From NCBI RefSeq assembly GCF_042477335.2, contig NC_091255.1:45238501-45302500 (forward strand): DNA of 64,000 bases, written 5' to 3'. The stretch is from Ovis canadensis. Its lineage: Eukaryota; Chordata; Mammalia; Artiodactyla; Bovidae. Made by a program: the position numbers and the translations under genes. This document shows positions 46,643 to 58,339 of this stretch, in pieces. The first letter of the stretch is position 1, and each line of letters starts with the position of its first letter. The notes beneath the pieces are model-generated. The model searched no databases, was not told the DNA's origin, and was given only the letters and a program-made list of their open reading frames with translations.

Positions 46643-46825
46643 AGCAGGGGTCCGACCGGTACCTCCTCTCAGATGAGCGGCAGCATTAGATTAGAAACAA
46701 AGTGCACAATAAGTGTAATGTGCTTGAAATATACCGAAACCATCCCGGGCGCTCCAGGTCCGTGGAAAAATCTTCTTCCCTGCAATCGGTCCCTGGTGCC
46801 AAAAAGGTTGAGGAGTGCTGCTTCC
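46643..46825 (-). repeat. Old DNA-transposon-like repeat
   Basis: The right end reads cggtccctggtgccaaaaag gttgaggagtgctg, the complement of a widespread mammalian repeat end, and the left end caggggtccgaccggtacc looks like a decayed partner. gcggcattagattagaaaca fits its interior. Family not assigned. Confidence 0.45.
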
Positions 46826-48696
46826 CTAAGAGATAATAAGCCGGGACTGTGCTTGACGACAGGAGAGCAGGTCTGGTGAGGGATGAAGGGTGCATGGTGC
46901 CTGCTGCAGTCACATCACAGTGAGGACCGAGCTGAGATTGGAACCAGATCTCTTGCACCCAGGTCCCTTCCAGATATGTCGGGGCCACGCTCCACCAGCC
47001 TGTGGCCCCTTTGAGGATGGTGTAGAACATGCCGGTGTCTGACTTCGGCTTTGGTTTGTGTTGCATTTGGGGGGGAATGTGATACCTCGGTTTTGCCCTA
47101 ATCAGTTTTGGTGATTTTCCTTTTTTTTTTTTTTTTTTGTATAGGGAGGAGCAAGTCAGAACCCCCGATACCCTGAGAGTCTTTATGAATAACTTTGGTC
47201 AGAAATGACTGGAGGGCATGTAGAATTGACCAAAATGGGTGGTTGGAGTCTTACACCAAATTCCAGATCTTGGGCCCTCCCTAGCCCTGGGGGTGCTGGG
47301 GAATGCTGTAGCCTCTGGTTGCTGCCCTTGAGAGTGGACCCGTGTAGTTAAGCAATGGGGTAGGCTGTGAAGGGTATCCATGGGAACAGTGTAAGACAGA
47401 CGTGGTTTCAGACATCCCTGGGGATACTAGACTTTCCCCCAGGTTTCAAAACCTTATCCAGAAAACCAACTAACCATCTGCTCCCCCCACCCCCGCCCCC
47501 GCCCCCAAAATAAACAGACATCCTGGTCAGGCCCGCAGTCTCCTTCCTCACCCCTCTCCCTGAAGGAGCTGCCAGGCACTCCTTCCTGCAGGTGTGTAGG
47601 CAGGTGCCCCACACCCTCAAGGGCATTACTGACACATGAAGGCCGAGAGCCCCCGTAAGCTGATGTAGGAAGAAGGAGGCTTGGGTTTGAATGTATGACT
47701 GCTCCTCACTCCCTGGGTGACCAAGTCCAATGCAAGACTGGACTTCCCTGTGCCTTGTTTTCCTTATCAGTCTTTCTGGAATCCCTTTTAGGAAAACAAA
47801 AGACTGTGCCCACACAAGTACTTTGGGGTAAAACTTGAAAGTATTATGTAAATAGGGGTATACTTAAAGCCTCAGAATGGAAAAATTCTAAAGGAGGTTT
47901 TTGCAACAAATTCCGCTGAGGGGCTGGGTGAGGTGTCTCCAAGAAATCTTTCTCCCCAGAGCTTTTTCTCACCCCTGGAGCCACAGTCCCCTTCCTTCCA
48001 ACAGCAGTGAAGCAGCTGTTAGGATCATGGTGTTCTGGCCTCTATGCCAATCTCTGGCTCATCTGCTTTCCACCTGCTCCTTGCTTCTCTGTCGTGTAAT
48101 CTTGTAAACTTGCCCTCCAGAACCCCTGCCTCATCTGTGGACTCTTGAGAGACAGTTTGAGAGAACCACAGGATAGCATCTTGGTGTCTGGCCAGGATGC
48201 TAGCATGGGTCAGAAGCTCCCAGAAATATCCAGATTGCCATCTTCTGATCTTAAACCAAGGATAGAAAAACAAGTGGTTGAAATGCCAATGTAGGAGATG
48301 CAGTTGGGACTTGAGCCTAGCATGCCTGTCACTAACTTACTGAGCAACAGGTGCAGGGAAGAAAGGAAAGTCATTGGGCCTCCCTGAGCCTCAGAGGAAG
48401 GGGACAAGCGACTCTGGGGGATTTACTCACAGGGAGCAGGGTGAGTATGCATATGCAAGGCAGACATTCTTGGAATCCAGGTGTAATTAGAGCAGGCTCA
48501 CCCTTATAGTAACAGGTTTTTGATTTTGTGCAAATACTTAATGCATCTGCCAGTGTTCAGCCCTATGCTGTAGATGCTGTGTGGGGTTCAAAGATAAATT
48601 AGACACAGCCATTGGCCACTGGTTATTTATTATCTGGGAGTTACAAATACTTGTCATCCGAGAGAGGCTGCAAAGTACTAGAAGAGGACACAGCAA

Positions 48697-48830
48697 GGAC
48701 TTCCCTGGGGGTCCAGCAGTTAAGATTCTGTGCTTCCTCTGCAGGGGGCATGAGTTGAATCTGGACAGGGAATTAAGGTTCTGATGCTGCACAGAGCACC
48801 TAGACAGAAAAGAAAAAAGGAAGAGTATAG
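48697..48830 (+). repeat. CHR-type SINE fragment
   Basis: Starts ggacttccctgggggtccag, with a damaged B-box region (catgagttgaatctgg), and ends in an A-rich tail (agaaaagaaaaaaggaa). Confidence 0.75.
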
Positions 48831-49314
48831 GGTACTGAGGAAAATCAGAAAATCTGAGACATTCCTTCCAGGGGACCCTGGAGGCTCCATCGAGGTGGAG
48901 ATGGTTAGGCTGGCCCTGATGGGTGGGTCAGATTTTAGCCCTGATCCACATGTGCAAAACCTCAGAGGAGGTCAGGCCCAAGTGGTGGATGGGAAATGGT
49001 GTGCAGTAGTTTGTCTGGGACATAAGATACCTTGAAGAGTAGTGATGTGTAAAGAAAAGGTAAGTGGGACCAGAACACCAGGCTTTTGAGTACCATCTTT
49101 GAAAGAAAGCCTTTGAAGAGTTTTAAGAGTGTGAAGGTCATTTAAAATGATGTGTTGAGATCACTGTATATTGGTTTGGAAAGGTGTTTATAAGGTGAAA
49201 ACACTGCAAAATAATATGTACAGTATAATCCCATTTTTATTTTGAAATATATGCACGCACACACTGCACAGAAGGCAAGGCCCCCAAGGATGTGTATCTC
49301 ATAGTATTATCAAT

Positions 49315-49690
49315 GAAGCTGAGCGCCGAAGAATTGACGCTGGTGTTAGAGAAGACTCTTGAGAGTCTTTTGGACTGCAAGGAGATCCAACCCAGTCCAT
49401 CCTAAAGGAGATCAGTCCTGAGTGTTCATTAGAAGGACTGATGCTAAAGCTGAAACTCCAATACTTTGGCCACCTGATGCATTTGAAAAGACCCTGATGC
49501 TGGGAAAGATTGAAAGCAGGAGAAGGGGCCGACAGAGGATGAGATGGTTGGATGGCATCACTGACTCAATGGGCATGAGATTGGGTAAACTCTGGGAGTT
49601 GGTGATGGACAGGGAGGCCTGGCATGCTGCGGTTCATGGGGTCACAAAGAGTCAGACACGACTGAGCAACTGAACTGAACTGAACTGATC
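49315..49690 (+). mobile_element. BovB LINE 3' end, plus orientation
   Basis: gcgccgaagaattgacgctg, ggactgcaaggagatccaac, gaaggactgatgctaaagct, caatactttggccacctgat and gacacgactgagcaactgaa are the BovB C-terminal coding and 3' UTR landmarks, ending in repeated ctgaa. Confidence 0.93.
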
Positions 49691-49747
49691 TCTGGGTGTT
49701 GAGATATGAAGCTTTTTTCTTGTTTATTTACATATTTCTTTGCACTA

Positions 49748-49876
49748 CTTTTTTTTTTTTTAATTTATCTTTTGTTTGTGCCATGTGACTTCCATAATCT
49801 TAGTTCCCTGAGAACCTGGGCTCACAGCAGTGAAAACATGGAGTCCTAACCACCGGACCACCAAGGAAGTTCCCAC
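49748..49876 (-). repeat. CHR-type SINE fragment
   Basis: A poly-T run is followed by ttagttccctgagaacctgg and accaccggaccaccaaggaa, the reverse CHR head. Confidence 0.7.
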
Positions 49877-50097
49877 ATTTTTAGGTCATTTTTAATTTGT
49901 TTTAAATGAGCACATATATGATGGCTGAGGGAAATGATCTAGAACTATAGGAACTAGACAAAAGGAATTAGATAAAAACTGAGACTAAAAGTTATCCATG
50001 CCATAATATTTATGAAATTCAAATTGAGGGGAACCTCTCAAACATCTAATAATATGAGAGTGGCTAAGCAAACTACTGTATATCAACTTGGTAAAAT

Positions 50098-50600
50098 GTT
50101 GTTCAGTTGCTAAGTTGTGTCCAACTCTTTGTGACCCCATGGTTTGTAGCACACCAGGCTTCCCTGTCCTTCGCTGTCTCCTGGAGTTTGCTCAGATTCA
50201 TGTCCATTGAGTCGGTGATGATATCTAACCATCTTATCATCTACTGCCCCCTTCTCCTGCCCTCAGTCTTTCCCAGATTGAGGGAAAGATCATCAAGGTC
50301 TTTTCCAGTGAGTTGCCTCTTCACATCAGGTTGCCAAAGTATTGGAGCTTCAGCTTCAGCATCAGTCCTTCCAATGAATATTCAGGGTTGATTTCCTGGT
50401 TTGATCTCCTTGCAGTCCAAGGGACTCTCAAGTCTTCTCTAGGACCACAGTTTGAAGGCATCAATTCTTTGATGCTCAGGCTTCTTTATGGTCCAACTCT
50501 CACATCCACACATGACTACGAGAAATACAAGACTATTAGAAAATCTATAGCTTTGACTATACAGACCTTTGTTGGCAAAGTGGTGTCTTTACTTTTTTAA
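50098..50600 (-). mobile_element. BovB LINE 3' end, minus orientation
   Basis: tgttcagttgctaagttgtg, actctttgtgaccccatggt and cttccaatgaatattcaggg are the reverse of the BovB 3' region. It is about 500 bp long and faces the BovB piece at 49315-49690. Confidence 0.92.
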
Positions 50601-50824
50601 TACATTGTATTAAAAATGACAGATATGTGGATTGTTCATACTTGAAAATGGGTATGTGAAATGGGTAGAACAAAGAAGAATATCATTAATGCATTTCATA
50701 TTGATTACTATGTCATGTGATACATTTCACACAGTGAAATGTGTGTAAATATTTAAATGGATTTGGAGAATGTAGATAGTATTGCTAGTGTTTCTCTTTT
50801 TTCTATTGTGGTGAAACAGACATA

Positions 50825-51035
50825 GGGGCTTCCCATGTGGTTCAGTGGTAAAGAATGCACCTGCCAAAGCAGAAGACTCAGGACACGCGGGATCGATCCT
50901 GGGTCAAGAAGATCCCCTGGAGAAGGAAACTGCAACCCACTGCAGTATTCTTGCCTGGAAAAATCCCATGGACAGAGGAGCCTGGTGGGCTACAGTCCAT
51001 GGGGTCACAGAGTCGCACACACACGACACGTAACA
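50825..51035 (+). mobile_element. Bov-tA SINE
   Basis: ggggcttcccatgtggttca and gggatcgatcctgggtcaag (tRNA part), then gcagtattcttgcctggaaa and catggggtcacagagtcgca. Inserted in the L1 fragment. Confidence 0.93.
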
Positions 51036-51156
51036 TAAAATTTCGCATTTAACCATTTTAAGTTTATGATTCAGGGGCATTAAGCGCACTCACAGTGTTG
51101 TGTGATGATCACCACTGTCCATTTCCAGAACATTTTCATCGCCCCAAGCAGAAACT

Positions 51157-51376
51157 GGTGCATGCCTGCCAAGTTGCTTCAAGCACGTCCGACTCTTTGT
51201 AACCCTGTGGACTGTAGCCACCAGGCTTCTCTGTTTATGGGATTCTCCAGGCAAGAATACTGGAGTGGGCTGCCCTGCCCTCTTCCAGGGGATCTTCCCA
51301 GTCCAGGATTTGAACCAGTGTCTCTTAATGTCCCCTATATTGGCAGGCAGGTTCTTCACCACCAGCACCACCTGGG
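51157..51376 (-). mobile_element. Bov-tA SINE
   Basis: gcacgtccgactctttgtaa, ggcaagaatactggagtggg and ccaggatttgaaccagtgtc. The exact 10-bp duplication agcagaaact flanks it at 51147-51156 and 51377-51386. Confidence 0.94.
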
Positions 51377-51859
51377 AGCAGAAACTCTGTGCCCATTAAA
51401 TAATAATACTCCATTCCCTTCTCCTGATGAGCCCCAGGGAATCTGTTCTGTTTTCTGTCCCTATGGATTTGCCTATCCTAGGTACCTCATTTAAATGGAA
51501 TCGTGTGATATTTGTTCTTTTGTGTTGGGCTTTTTTTTTTTTTTTTTTTTACATAGCATGATGTTTTAAAGTTTCATTCATGGTATAGCAGGTATCAGAG
51601 CCTCATTCCTTTCTGAGACTCTCTTGTATGTTTGGAACACATTGTGTTTATCCTTTCATCTGTCAGTGAACGCTTGGTTGTTTCTACCTCTTGGCTGTTG
51701 TGAACAGTGCTGCTATGAACGTGGGTGTACAAATATCTCTTTGAGACCCTCCTTTCAATTCTTTTATATATATACCTAGAAGTGGAATTACTGGATTGTA
51801 TGGCAATTCTTTATTTAACTTTTTGAGGAACTGCCAACCTGTTAGGGTCTTCTTAATAT

Positions 51860-52786
51860 AAAGCTCTTCAAGTTTATTTATATCTCCAGTCTCCAGTTTC
51901 TTTTGCTGTGATTAGTGCACACATGAATTATCAAGAGATTAATACAGATATGAAAGCATTTTGCTTTGTTTAAAGGGAAGAATTTTATAGAGCTTAAGGC
52001 CGTAGTGTGTTTCGAATGTGGTTGTGGAAGACATGGTCAACTCAGATAACTGAAAGTTACAGATGATTCTACAGCTCTTAGATTTTATCAACAGTTTCAA
52101 CTTTTACCTTCTCCCAGAAAGATTTAATCAAGGAAAAAATAAAATGAGTGGACTTATAAGTGGTTTATTTTTATTCTGTTTAGCCAGGGGTCAGAGACAG
52201 AGGAGAGAACCAGAAGACTGAGATATTCTCCTGGAGCCTGGATAGATGAAAGTAGTTACATCATTCTGTCTGTCTCAGTCACCTAGGTTCCCCAGAGCTA
52301 ATGGTCTTGAAGGAAGTAGGAAATGTCGTTCAGTTAAGTGGGTTGAATTTGTGCATAGGAGCCCTGCAATCAGAGCTGCAAGGAAGAAGAAGGCAGGAAA
52401 CAAGATTAAGGAAAACTTGGTTTTTGTCCACTTCCAGCATCCAGTTGTTTTTTTATTGATGGGAGACCTCTCTCGGGAAACTCAGTGTGGAAACCCGGAG
52501 TTCACAGTTCGTAGTCCATTAGGAACAGGAGAAAGAGGATGTATATAAAGTAACCCCTCATCCAGAGGGACATGGTGTAAATTGTTTCCAGTGACAAAGA
52601 CCAGCTGGTTAAGTCAGGAGGGCTTTGGTCAAGCTGTATGTGCTTTCCCGGGCTGCTTCGGGTTCCTGTAGGAGGGAGGTGAGTGAAGGTGCAGCAGTTC
52701 AGCCAGGTTTCCTAAAAGAGAGACAGCTGATGACCACGCCTGCGCCCATGCTGACCTCGAGGTGTGCGGGCTGTGCTCTCTTCCAG
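51860..52786. other. FAM117A intron 1, right end, nothing recognised
   Basis: No repeat or exon is recognised before the exon 2 acceptor. The last bases show a short pyrimidine tract (ctgtgctctcttccag). Confidence 0.5.
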
Positions 52787-52956
52787 CCAGCGTCCCATGC
52801 AATGTGGGCCCAGAAAAACCAGGGTGGAGGCCTCAGCCACCCCAGGTCCGACGTACATTCTCCTTGGACACCATCCTCAGCTCCTACCTTCTGGGCCAGT
52901 GGCCACGAGATGCTGATGGGGCCTTCACCTGCTGTACCAATGACAAGGCCACCCAG
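52787..52956 (+). CDS. FAM117A: FAM117A coding exon 2
   Basis: The acceptor is ttccag at 52781-52786 and the donor GTAACG at 52957. The first two bases complete Ala66 begun in exon 1. The exon encodes residues 66-122 in frame, including QVRRTFSLDTILSSYLLGQW and PRDADGAFTCCTNDKATQ, the most conserved block of the family. RRTFSLD is a basic-directed Ser motif that could be a kinase or 14-3-3 site; that is inference from the motif only. The exon is 170 bp, phase 1 to phase 0. A second AG four bases further in (ccag at 52787-52790) would shift the frame, so 52787 is chosen. Confidence 0.97.
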
Positions 52957-52999
52957 GTAACGAAGCTCTCTCTAATGGGGTGAGGGGTAAGGATGGGGT

Positions 53000-55235
53000 G
53001 GTGGGGTGCCTGAGAAGGTCTTGGGTCTACTTGTCAACTCTCAATCATGTACGTGATTTGTTCTCGGTTTCGGCTATACATATTCACTATACAAGAAAAG
53101 CTATATACATATAGCTTTTCATCACCTCATGTTTACCAGCTTAGTTCTCTTTGTAAATTTACCTGAAAATGAGCTTGCATTCCACCTGTTGGGAGAGAGA
53201 AGGCAAACCGTTTGTCTTTGAGTATTCATGTGTGGATATACAAGAGTTGATTTTGGAATTTATTCTAGATTTTAATAAATGAGGTTTACCTTGCTAAAAC
53301 AAGCCAATATTCAGCTGAGTGTGCATTCCCCAGACAACTGAAAGAGGTTGCCAAAATATGTGTTGAGCCAGGATGTATCCCACTAGGGCAACAGGAGTGG
53401 GGAGTTCTCAGATAACGGAGAGTCGCTCCTTAGTCAGCAGCCCTGTCTGGGGTTTTAGGGGCCCCATTTGAGTCCTGTGGAGCCCAGGTCCCCTCTTCAG
53501 GGTTTTTCTTTTCATGAAGAAACCTAAACTTAGAAGGAATCTCCACAATCATCCGGTTCGTTGGTCAGTTTTTGAATAAAGTAGTATTAGCCTGAGCAAG
53601 AAGTTGTCTCACATGTGAAATTATACAAAGATATTTCTTCGTCTGACTGAGGACTTTGACATTCTCAGCAGTTAAGTTTTGAAGAATCAAACCTTCTCCC
53701 CTTGATGCGGTTTAAGCTCATTCCTGTTCGACTTCAGGACAAATGGGTTGTTCTCAGGAAAGAGGAAACAGGGCGGGGAGAACACAGGCTCAGAGGCGAG
53801 GCAGCCCGCATCCTGGGGGATGCCGGGCCAGCCGCTGTTCCTTTGCAGTCACTGCAGTGTGCCCGTCCCGCCTGATCGGAGGTGGGGTGCTGGCCAAGTG
53901 GAGAAGGCTTTTGTGTGCTCACTTCCCCTGTCCTCCTCTGTTGAGCACATCTCATCAGTCCCTTTTATTTATTTTTTAAATGAGATCCATTTTCAAATGT
54001 TATTAGTGAATGTTTGAATGCCCAGTGCTGTTCTTGGCGTGTCAGAGTGAAGAACAAGGAAATGAGAACAAGGTTTGGCCTTGGTGAGTCTGGATGCCAG
54101 TTCCATGAAGGCCAGTAAACCGGGAGCCAAGGGATGAGATGGGGCCAAGTGTCTGGCACAGTTTACAGGAGGGACATTCTCACAGGAGTACGCCACCTTG
54201 GAGCAAAAAAAAGTTTGCATTTAAAATCGATGGGCCTTTTTGGATCTAGGAACAGACTGGAAAGCATGCTCTGGGTAGCAGACCAAATAGGCCTACTTCC
54301 TGGGAGCCCTGGACACTGTCGTTCCCTGTGTCCCCTGAAAAGGGCAAGTAGGATAGGTCATGATTGCCCATCACAGGCCTGGAGCACACATCCCTTTCTC
54401 TTTTGAGAGAATGGTTAGTCCAAGTAACATGTCTAGTCATGGAGGGCTTCCTGGAGGAGCAGGACTTGAGGTTGCTTCAGATGTGCTCATGATTACACCC
54501 GTTTCATCAGACAGCAGGCTTCCACACACCCCACCTATCCCTGAATCCCCATCTCTGTCATTTCCTGCTCTCCGCCTTCTAGGAAGCCTCCATCCCACTC
54601 CTCAGATGGCGTTCTCTTTGTCAACTCAGAGCAGGGTTGGCCTTAGATGTTCCCTGGCCAGATTTAGAGGCATGGGCTCTAGGCTGTGTGTTTTTGCTCA
54701 GGCTCCAGCTGCAGGCCAGATCTTTTATATAACAAGTCTGGGCTTCTTGCCACAGCAAGACAGAGGTCAGCGATGCGCCTCCATGGGTCTGGCAAGGCTG
54801 AGCTCTGCAGCTTTCCTCTTTCTCTGGGATGGGCTCCAGCCCTCGAGGAACTCTTAGCAACCTGTCAATATTGTGGCTGCAGTGAGGAGGTGGGAGAATT
54901 CTGATCAACATAGGCATCCAAACCCAAGTATGTGCTCGGCCCGTCTTTCATTCCTGGCCTTCTGGGAATTTTCTGCTTCTAGGTTTTGGGCTCCATTCAA
55001 ATTCCTGCTTAAGCACCCTGGCCTGGCACAAGCTACATTCTTCAACACTGGGGTTACACAAGGAACTGAAGCCTCTCCTGACATCTCCCAAAGTAACTGG
55101 TACTCCTCCCCTATGGAGCACAGCTACATCACCTAGAAAGGACTGGAGATGGGGGAGAGGTTTTATGGGGGAGATACAAGGGGTGTAGCGAAGAGTGGAG
55201 GGAAGGTAGTAAGGCCAGATCTACCAAAGTTCTTG
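53000..55235. other. FAM117A intron 2, first part, mostly unique
   Basis: Nothing recognised apart from the hairpin at 53095-53120. Overlapping open frames at 53.7-54.9 kb have no family resemblance. Confidence 0.5.
53095..53120. repeat. Perfect 11-bp hairpin, 4-base loop
   Basis: GAAAAGCTATA at 53095-53105 and its exact reverse complement at 53110-53120 flank the loop TACA. It begins 138 bp after the exon 2 donor. Confidence 0.85.
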
Positions 55236-55239
55236 AAAG

Positions 55240-55300
55240 CCTTCAGTTCAGTTCAGTTCAGTCCAACTCTTTGCAGCCCCATGGACTGCAGCAGTTGCTA
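55240..55300 (-). mobile_element. BovB 3' terminal fragment
   Basis: Four ttcag units lead into tccaactctttgcagcccca, the extreme BovB 3' end. Only about 60 bp remains. Confidence 0.8.
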
Positions 55301-57825
55301 AACATAGATGACACCAGCACCTTCCCTTAATTCCTCTGTGCTCGAGGGGCGACAGCCTCCCCTTCCCCCTACCTAGTGTGCTCTGTCTTCTAGCCACACC
55401 AGTGTGGTACCTCCACCACATCTGGAAGGCCCTCGCTTATGCTCTCTTAGTTGTGCCGCCGACCCCTGACTCCACCCCTTCTCATACACACCTCCATCCA
55501 GCCACCAGAGTGTGTGTTTGAAGACCTCATCACCCTGGCACTCCTGGGGCAGGACCTGCAATGAAGACAGCAGCCATAGTCATGGGGTAGGCCAAGCAGC
55601 TCAGCTCCCCTCTCCAAACCCCCAGAGCAGGCAAAAGCCCTGTAAGTTTCACATGAGAACACACTGTCCTCAAGGCTTCTCCCAAGGCAGAAGATGGAGT
55701 TAAAGTTCTCAGTTCTTAAAGGTAGCAGGTTGCAAACAGTCCCAGTATTCTCTCCTTGGGCTTAGCAATGTTTTAAGCCCTTAGGAAAGCACAAAGGAAG
55801 CATGAGTGGTTCCCAGGCAACTTGTGGTCTGATGTAGAGAGCTAGCTTACCCAGATATTTGGGGCAAGTGAGGAAGAGAGGTGGGTGGACCTTATTTGGG
55901 AAATTGGTTCTTCTAAGGGGGTGTGAATGTGGTCATCCTGGAAGGAGGGCTTTGGAGATGCTCATGTTCTGAGCCAGGGTGTGCACCAGGAGCAAGATGA
56001 CCAGATCTCCCAGAGGTCAGCATGGTGGGTATAAGGAAGAGCTTGGGTGCAGTGGGTGCTGGACACGGAGGGCACAATCAGTGAGGACTAGGAAGGCTCC
56101 TCTGTGGTGTCCCCATCATCTGGAAGTGTCTTAATGTCTCGGAAAACTGCGCCAGGATTGTCTGGGTCAGTCTGCCCTCCCCCGGGTCAGCTGGTCACTC
56201 AGAGCTGGCCACCAAGTGCCGTGGGCCAGTCCCTCCTAGCGCCGGGCCTGGGCGGGTAATGGCAGCACATTCTGGTGGTGGCGATCGCCCCCTCCCTTCA
56301 TTCTGGGAGTCTTCTGAAGGGAGGAAGTGGTCTTACCACAGTGGGATGACTGTTGGAGCCACTGGTGGCTCATCCTGCAGACAGATGCAACCCTGGGTGC
56401 CTGTTCGCCTGGCCCCATCCTGCTCATCCCTAGCCCTGTTTCCTCTTCAGGCTCCAGGTGATGTGGGGAAATGCCCTGATGATAGACCTTTTTTCTTCCT
56501 TTAGGTCTGAGTTACCTTTTAGGGAAAAAATTAGCTTAAGCCTTTGACTAGCAGGGCAGAGGTGGCAGGCTTTGTTTAGAAAGCCTGTTTTTTCTCTTTG
56601 TTTTCCCTTTCTATGACTTTCCCAACCTCTGTGCTGTCCTTCTCTTTTCCCCAACACAGTGCCTCAGCATTTGGTGATGACACACAACTCAGTCTGCTCA
56701 TCACGGGCCTTTTTTTGCGGTTGTGAGGGTCTGGGCACAATGCCTGTTTCCCAAACTGGTGAGCAGAACCAGTTGTTCAGTATACGGTTTGATGGCAGCT
56801 CAGAATATTTGAAAATGGGTCCATGATGGAAAATTTGAGGGTGGCAGACACTGTGGGACTAGAGAACTCTTAACTCTGCAGCTAGAGTTCTTGGTGCTGG
56901 CTGGCCGACCACCCTCAGAGCCCTCCCTGCCTCTTTTTCTGGCCAGAGTCCCAAATGGTGGCTTCCCTGCTGAATTTCAGCTCGCCATGTAGTTACTGAG
57001 CACCTATACTAGGCCAGGCACCATGCTGCTCTGCACATCCGCATAGTAGGTACACATGGGGTTATGTCCCCAGAGCCCAGCCAAGGTCACTGGAGAAAGC
57101 GAGGACCAGGACTCTTCCTGCCTCAGAATCTGGACAGAAGCTTAGTTGGCTGTGGGGCAAAGAAAGAGGTTCCAGTTAGGGGGGTTTTGGCTCCATCTCA
57201 TCCCTGCCCTCTTGTTAGATCAGGCTGCTGTTTGGAAAGCTGTCCTCACCCTAACCCAGTTTTCCTACATGTTGCTCCGAGACTTCAGAGTCCCAGGCAA
57301 AGCTTCCTTGGTCTAACTCACATCAGTTTTGCGTAATCCAAGCATCATCTGCATAGTTGGCTGATGCCACTCATGACCAGTGAGTAGCCCTGCTTCTCTC
57401 TCAGCTGCTCCCCAAGGCCAGGGTGTTAAAATAAATCTGTTCCAGTGTGTGAGTCCCTTTGACAAACACGACTGGCCTGCTGAGCTCAAGCTTTATCCTG
57501 CTTCCAGAAGACCATCTGGAACAGCTACTTACGGTGCTGTCACACAGCCTGGCTTGACCCCTGTTGTGCCATAAAGGTTCGCTCTTTGAAGAGTAGCCTT
57601 CCTTAGCCTTGACTTTTCTGTGCTCCAAGGAGACCCTGGACTAGATGCCTGGGCTGAGACCCAAGAGGAGGAGCCTGTCTACCCAGGAGCACTGGAAATA
57701 AGGCAAAGGCATGGTCCCTCTCTTGATGCTCCCAGTTCAGTTGGAGTGGCCAGTGCCCACACCTGTGCACATGCCTGCCTGAAGAATATTCCAGGTCAGT
57801 GTGTAAGCAGCTTCAAACCCAGGAT
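55300..57825. other. FAM117A intron 2, middle, nothing recognised
   Basis: GC-moderate unique sequence. No coding exon of the gene falls here, since exon 2 and exon 3 join exactly without it. Confidence 0.5.
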
Positions 57826-57832
57826 AACCTAC

Positions 57833-58277
57833 TGTATTAGGTTCCTGAGGCTGATGTAACAAATCACCTCAAACTTAGTGGCTTAAAATGATGAAAGTTT
57901 ATTGTCATAGTTCTGAAAGTCAAAAGTCTGAATTCCATTCCACTGGGCCAAGATTGAGGTGTTGGCTGGGCTCTGCTCTCTCTGGAAGCTCTCTGGGAGA
58001 CCCATTCCTTGCATCTTCCAGCTTCTGGTAGCTGCCAGCATCCTTTGGCTTGTGGCCACATCACTCCACTCTGCCTCCGTGGTCACATCTTCTGTGAGTG
58101 TCTGTTTCCCTCTTATAAGGACACTTCTAATGGCATTAGGGCCCACCAGGATAAACTTCCCATCTCCAGAGCCTTAACTTAATTGCATCTGCAAACACTT
58201 TCCCATATAAGGTAACAGTAACAGGCCCCAGGGATTAGGACCTGATTTCCTTGGGGGGCCATTTTCAATCTGTCACG
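57833..58277 (+). mobile_element. MLT1-like (ERVL-MaLR) solitary LTR
   Basis: Begins tgtattaggttcctgaggct, with acttagtggcttaaaatgat, gatgtaacaaatcacctcaa and cacatcttctgtgagtgtct in MLT1 order, and ends near gccattttcaatctgtcacg. The 5-bp sequence cctac lies on both sides (57828-57832, 58278-58282), the duplication size of this class. It is a lone LTR without coding sequence. Confidence 0.75.
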
Positions 58278-58339
58278 CCTACTGATGTCGCCTACTACTT
58301 TGCCCCTTGCTCACTCTACCCCAGCCACACCGACCTCCT

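Larger units (their letters stand above)
42250..48690. other. FAM117A intron 1, central part, largely unique
   Basis: Contains a CA-rich microsatellite and one old DNA-transposon-like piece. Long open frames at 45.6-46.5 kb occur on both strands of a GC-rich stretch and overlap each other, so they are probably chance. No exon is recognised. Confidence 0.5.
50790..51850 (-). repeat. L1M fragment carrying two Bov-tA insertions
   Basis: Recognisable reverse L1 3' region: atttaaccattttaagttta, tttaaatggaatcgtgtgat, gtgaacagtgctgctatgaa, cctagaagtggaattactgg. A 22-base T run sits at about 51531-51552. Two SINEs split it. Confidence 0.8.
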
